A stretch of DNA of 14,996 bases from an uncultured Balneolaceae bacterium (lineage in GTDB: Bacteria > Bacteroidota > Rhodothermia > Balneolales > Balneolaceae), in the NCBI GenBank assembly GCA_938003885.1, contig CALKWT010000248.1, positions 1 to 14,996 of the forward strand, read 5' to 3'. The translations under genes and the position numbers were made by a program. The notes under the pieces are model-generated. The model made no database searches, was not told the DNA's origin, and saw only the letters and a list, made by a program, of their open reading frames with translations. Position 1 is the first letter of the stretch. Each line of letters begins with the position of its first letter. Positions 14,287 to 14,996 of the stretch are shown in pieces.

Positions 14287-14702
14287 GTAAACATACTATT
14301 TTTTTAGGAATCCGACCTGATTGGATTTGAACCCTTTTAGCGTTCACCCTCAATGCACCTCATCTCCCCGGGGTGGGCAGGGTACACAAAACTGGCCAGG
14401 TCCCACAGCCGGGCAGAACGGCGTCACCCCCGGCCACGGCCACCCTCAGCACCTGCCGTCTTCAGCAACTACTGTCTCCAGCACTCACCACCCTCAGCAT
14501 CCAGCTCCTTCAACACTCACCCCCTTAGCTGCCATGCCCCTTTGCCACCCCTTCCTTTTGCCGCAAATTCCCTATTCCGCCAAGCCCCTCAACTGTCCGG
14601 CATTTAGCCGCCGCACTCTTCAATGGCCACACAGCCCTTCACCCGATCTCATCAGCCGCCGGCACCACAGGCTAAGTTCAAAAATGAAGGACGGAATCCA
14701 TC
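14287..14702. other. Non-coding C-rich, strand-asymmetric intergenic stretch
   Basis: These 416 bp lie between the sialate O-acetylesterase stop and the M3 leader, both on the minus strand. From about 14340 to 14660 the plus strand is strongly C-rich and G-poor. It has imperfect repeats of a CACCCTCAGCA-like word near 14341, 14439 and 14488, and frequent CAGCA and CCTTC words. Long open frames across it give proline/histidine/serine-rich translations with no recognisable domain and overlap the esterase in antisense. I see no gene, no T-run terminator and no clear promoter. Confidence 0.55.
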
Positions 14703-14996
14703 TCACCAACCGTCCGTACGGAACGGGGATGCAGGCAGGCCGGCACGGTTGTAAAGGTTTGCCTTGTGCGGATTGTCTGCCCAGGCATACCGTACGGCCA
14801 CCGGATGATCCACTTCCTCACTCCAGACAACCACTTTCCCTCCCTCGATCGTTGCGTTCGCCCGGTAAAATACCCGGTCAGCACCGGCAATGATGAACTC
14901 ATGAAGAGCGGGCCCGTGATCTCCCCTCTCTTTTGCAACCAGCCCCCCCCCCCGGGTTTGAAAACAGAGGACTGGCGGGGTTCCTTTTTCCCCCCA
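14703..14996 (-). CDS. Sialate O-acetylesterase, C-terminal part (runs off right edge)
   Basis: Sialate O-acetylesterases remove O-acetyl groups from sialic acids, and related SGNH enzymes deacetylate other glycans. They are usually exported. Only the last 97 residues are in the window. They contain GGGLVAKERGDHG, then EFIIAGADRVFYRA, VVVWSEEVDHPVAVRYAWADNP, and the characteristic end ANLYNRAGLPASPFRTDGW just before the TGA at 14703-14705. This is the C-terminal beta-domain of the family. The SGNH catalytic domain lies outside the window. The frame stays open to 14996, but the outermost 20 or so codons (above about 14940) do not look like the family. They include an 11-base C-run and other homopolymers, which suggests sequencing error and a possible frameshift at a contig end. 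Confidence 0.88.
   Translation of the reverse strand, partial: WGEKGTPPVLCFQTRGGGLVAKERGDHGPALHEFIIAGADRVFYRANATIEGGKVVVWSEEVDHPVAVRYAWADNPHKANLYNRAGLPASPFRTDGW

Noticed and set aside
14340..14660. CRISPR-like array suggested by repeated CACCCTCAGCA words
   Set aside because: The repeats are short, degenerate and unevenly spaced, with no constant repeat/spacer lengths and no cas genes.
14321..14893. 190-codon plus-strand open frame, proline/histidine/serine-rich
   Set aside because: It results from the C-rich composition and overlaps the sialate O-acetylesterase end in antisense. It has no domain and no ribosome-binding site.

Overview
The window reads as a contiguous piece of a chromosome from a Gram-negative bacterium of moderate GC content. 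The likeliest group is Bacteroidota or the related Balneolota/Rhodothermota. This is an inference from gene content: a RecC subunit, a lipoprotein M3 dipeptidase, a sialate O-acetylesterase, and cell-surface polysaccharide genes with an ATP-grasp partner. No rRNA or other firm taxonomic marker is present. No tRNA, rRNA, CRISPR array, insertion sequence or phage gene was recognised.

Left edge to about 6.5 kb: surface polysaccharide and recombination. The N-terminal 226 residues of RecC run off the left edge (1-678, minus). Upstream of it on the same strand are three glycosyltransferase genes packed as an operon (GT2, GT2, GT4; 3737 down to 770). They are separated by a 615-bp intergenic stretch rich in inverted repeats from a plus-strand gene for a sugar-transfer-associated ATP-grasp protein (4353-5546). 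That gene converges on rmlA (5605-6480, minus), which makes dTDP-glucose, the entry point for dTDP-sugars. Together these look like part of a surface-glycan locus. No flippase, polymerase, rmlB, rmlC or rmlD is in view.

About 6.5 to 9.3 kb: a two-gene NatA/NatB-type ABC exporter on the minus strand (ATPase 8895-7972, then permease 7979-6786), translationally coupled by an 8-nt overlap. A 12-bp perfect inverted repeat lies just upstream of rmlA. A doubtful short ORF precedes the ATPase.

About 9.3 to 12 kb: a small, extremely lysine-rich plus-strand protein (9273-9539) carries a conserved-looking FPASDPPS motif and ends in a good intrinsic terminator. It converges on a small SAM-dependent methyltransferase-like gene (10287-9661, minus). 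Next, on the minus strand, is an AI-2E-family permease (11889-10732). Its stop codon overlaps the first codon of a 90-residue remnant of a RibD-C/dihydrofolate-reductase-like protein that has lost its N-terminal half.

About 12 kb to the right edge: a lipoprotein M3 peptidyl-dipeptidase (14251-12101, minus) with a hairpin after its stop and a hairpin in its leader. An unusual C-rich, strand-asymmetric non-coding stretch follows. Last comes the C-terminal 97 residues of a sialate O-acetylesterase running off the right edge. The final 55 bases have long homopolymers and may be low-quality contig end.

Nothing here is a clearly new multi-gene system. The best leads are the structured region at 3.85-4.06 kb, the FPASDPPS small protein, the coupled DHFR-like remnant, and the ATP-grasp gene whose role in glycan assembly is not established.
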